Assembly: GCF_013041615.1 (NCBI RefSeq)
Contig: NZ_JABEPQ010000001.1
Coordinates: 1,418,976 to 1,482,975, forward strand
From: Knoellia koreensis
Lineage (GTDB): Bacteria; Actinomycetota; Actinomycetes; Actinomycetales; Dermatophilaceae
Length of the DNA: 64,000 nt
Reading direction: 5' to 3'
In this document: positions 63,327-64,000 of the stretch, in pieces
How the letters are laid out: each line of letters opens with the position of its first letter
Numbering within the stretch: the stretch's first letter is position 1
Notes under the pieces: generated by a model
Databases searched by the model: none
What the model saw: only the letters and a program-made list of their open reading frames with translations
What the model was told of the DNA's origin: nothing
Program-made: the position numbers and the translations under genes

Positions 63327-64000
63327 TTCGAGTTTGGCCCGTCGGTGCTGGGGGCGCCCGCTCCCCCGCCGATGATCTCGCCGGTCGTGGGGTCGACGAC
63401 GCCGTCGAGCTCGTCGATGCCGGCGGGCTCGACCAGGCTCGGGCCGTTGCTGCGGTTGGAGGAGACGGCAGCTCCCACGGGGTAGGCGTCGAAACGGCCG
63501 GGCCGGCTGAAGGCGAGCAGCCGTGCCACCTCGTCGCGGTCGGTCATGGTGGGGTCGAGCCAGGTCGCCCAGTCCTCCCGCTCCAGGACCAGTGGTTGCC
63601 GGTCGTGGATCCGGTCGAGGCCTGGTTCGGCGTCGGTGGTGATGATGGTGAAGGTCGTGAGCCAGGCGTCCGGGTCGTCCTTGTCCTCGATGTCGCGGTC
63701 GCGCCAGAACTCGTAGAGCCCGGCGAAGGCAACGGGCTCCCCGTCGGCGCGGTGCATGAAGAACGGCTGCTTGCGCGGCTTGCCCTTGGCGTCGGTGGCC
63801 ACCGGCGACTTCTGCCACTCGTACCAGCCCTGCGCCGGGACGATGCACCGCCGCGACAGAGCCGCCTTGGTGAAGGACGGCTTCTCGAGCACCGAGTCCG
63901 CGCGGGCGTTGATCATCCGCATGCCCATCTTCACGTCCTTGGCCCAGCTCGGCACGAGGCCCCACGTCAGCAACCGCAGCTGGCGCACGGGAGCCGGCTC
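63323..64000 (-). CDS. SOS-response-associated peptidase (SRAP/YedK-HMCES family), 5' end missing
   Basis: The gene runs off the right edge, so the catalytic Cys2 is not visible. The remaining 225 residues show LTWGLVPSWAKD, MINARADSVLEKPSF, IVPAQGWYEWQK (with the catalytic Glu), FTIITTDAEPGLDRIHDRQP (with the catalytic His) and the downstream VNRSN-like segment. The family crosslinks to abasic sites in single-stranded DNA and shields them. It is coupled to an alpha/beta hydrolase gene. Confidence 0.93.
   Translation of the reverse strand, partial: EPAPVRQLRLLTWGLVPSWAKDVKMGMRMINARADSVLEKPSFTKAALSRRCIVPAQGWYEWQKSPVATDAKGKPRKQPFFMHRADGEPVAFAGLYEFWRDRDIEDKDDPDAWLTTFTIITTDAEPGLDRIHDRQPLVLEREDWATWLDPTMTDRDEVARLLAFSRPGRFDAYPVGAAVSSNRSNGPSLVEPAGIDELDGVVDPTTGEIIGGGAGAPSTDGPNSK

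Overview
The window is a piece of a high-GC actinobacterial chromosome, about 70% GC outside one island. The best fit is a Micrococcales member of the Intrasporangiaceae type; this placement is inference. Supporting evidence: a fused Kgd-type 2-oxoglutarate dehydrogenase, a Rho factor with a long R/N/D/Q/G-rich insertion, a SigR/RsrA-like pair, a nickel superoxide dismutase with its maturation protease, the 24-residue ribosomal protein bL37, a DUF6104 protein, many GTG starts and many leaderless promoters.

Layout. 1-1.5 kb: prmC (partial), prfA and rpmE. 1.6-6.6 kb: an operon of receiver, HEAT-repeat protein, processive GT2 glycosyltransferase and histidine kinase, every junction a 4-base overlap. 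6.8-15.9 kb: rho, thrB, thrC, hom, lysA, argS and a receiver-only regulator. 15.96 kb: tRNA-Arg(CCG). 16.2-18.7 kb: two CNNM/CBS membrane proteins. 18.8-20.6 kb: an ABC exporter behind a tiny upstream reading frame. 20.8-24.7 kb: kgd. 24.7-28.3 kb: a repeat-rich stretch with an AbiEi/DUF559 gene between direct repeats, a frameshifted DUF2252 gene, a DUF6104 gene and an SGNH hydrolase.

28.4-47.3 kb is a surface polysaccharide locus: a tyrosine kinase/chain-length protein, a low-molecular-weight tyrosine phosphatase, the four dTDP-rhamnose genes, an NDP-sugar 4,6-dehydratase, a methyltransferase, an initiating sugar-phosphate transferase, an aminotransferase, two GT4 enzymes, a flippase, a polymerase, and an LpxD-like acyltransferase coupled to a PIG-L deacetylase. 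Its right half (40.5-47.3 kb) is lower in GC and looks acquired.

47.4-64 kb is mostly core: malic enzyme, a polar amino-acid ABC transporter, two cell-wall-binding-repeat proteins, sodX-sodN, DUF3311 plus a sodium:solute symporter, two coupled HD-GYP-type membrane proteins, an unrecognised 53-residue peptide with a repeated RGWKWDP motif, bL37, sigR-rsrA, ferritin, an alpha/beta hydrolase and a partial SRAP peptidase.

Two features run through the window. The octamer GTATGCCG (or its complement) occurs about 60 times, far above expectation, equally on both strands, and is nearly absent from the acquired island. At least eleven genes have a TANNNT -10 element 6 or 7 bases from the start codon, which implies leaderless transcripts. 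The strongest candidates for undescribed biology are the octamer, the RGWKWDP peptide beside the HD-GYP pair, the LpxD/PIG-L pair in a Gram-positive, and the receiver-HEAT-GT2-kinase operon.
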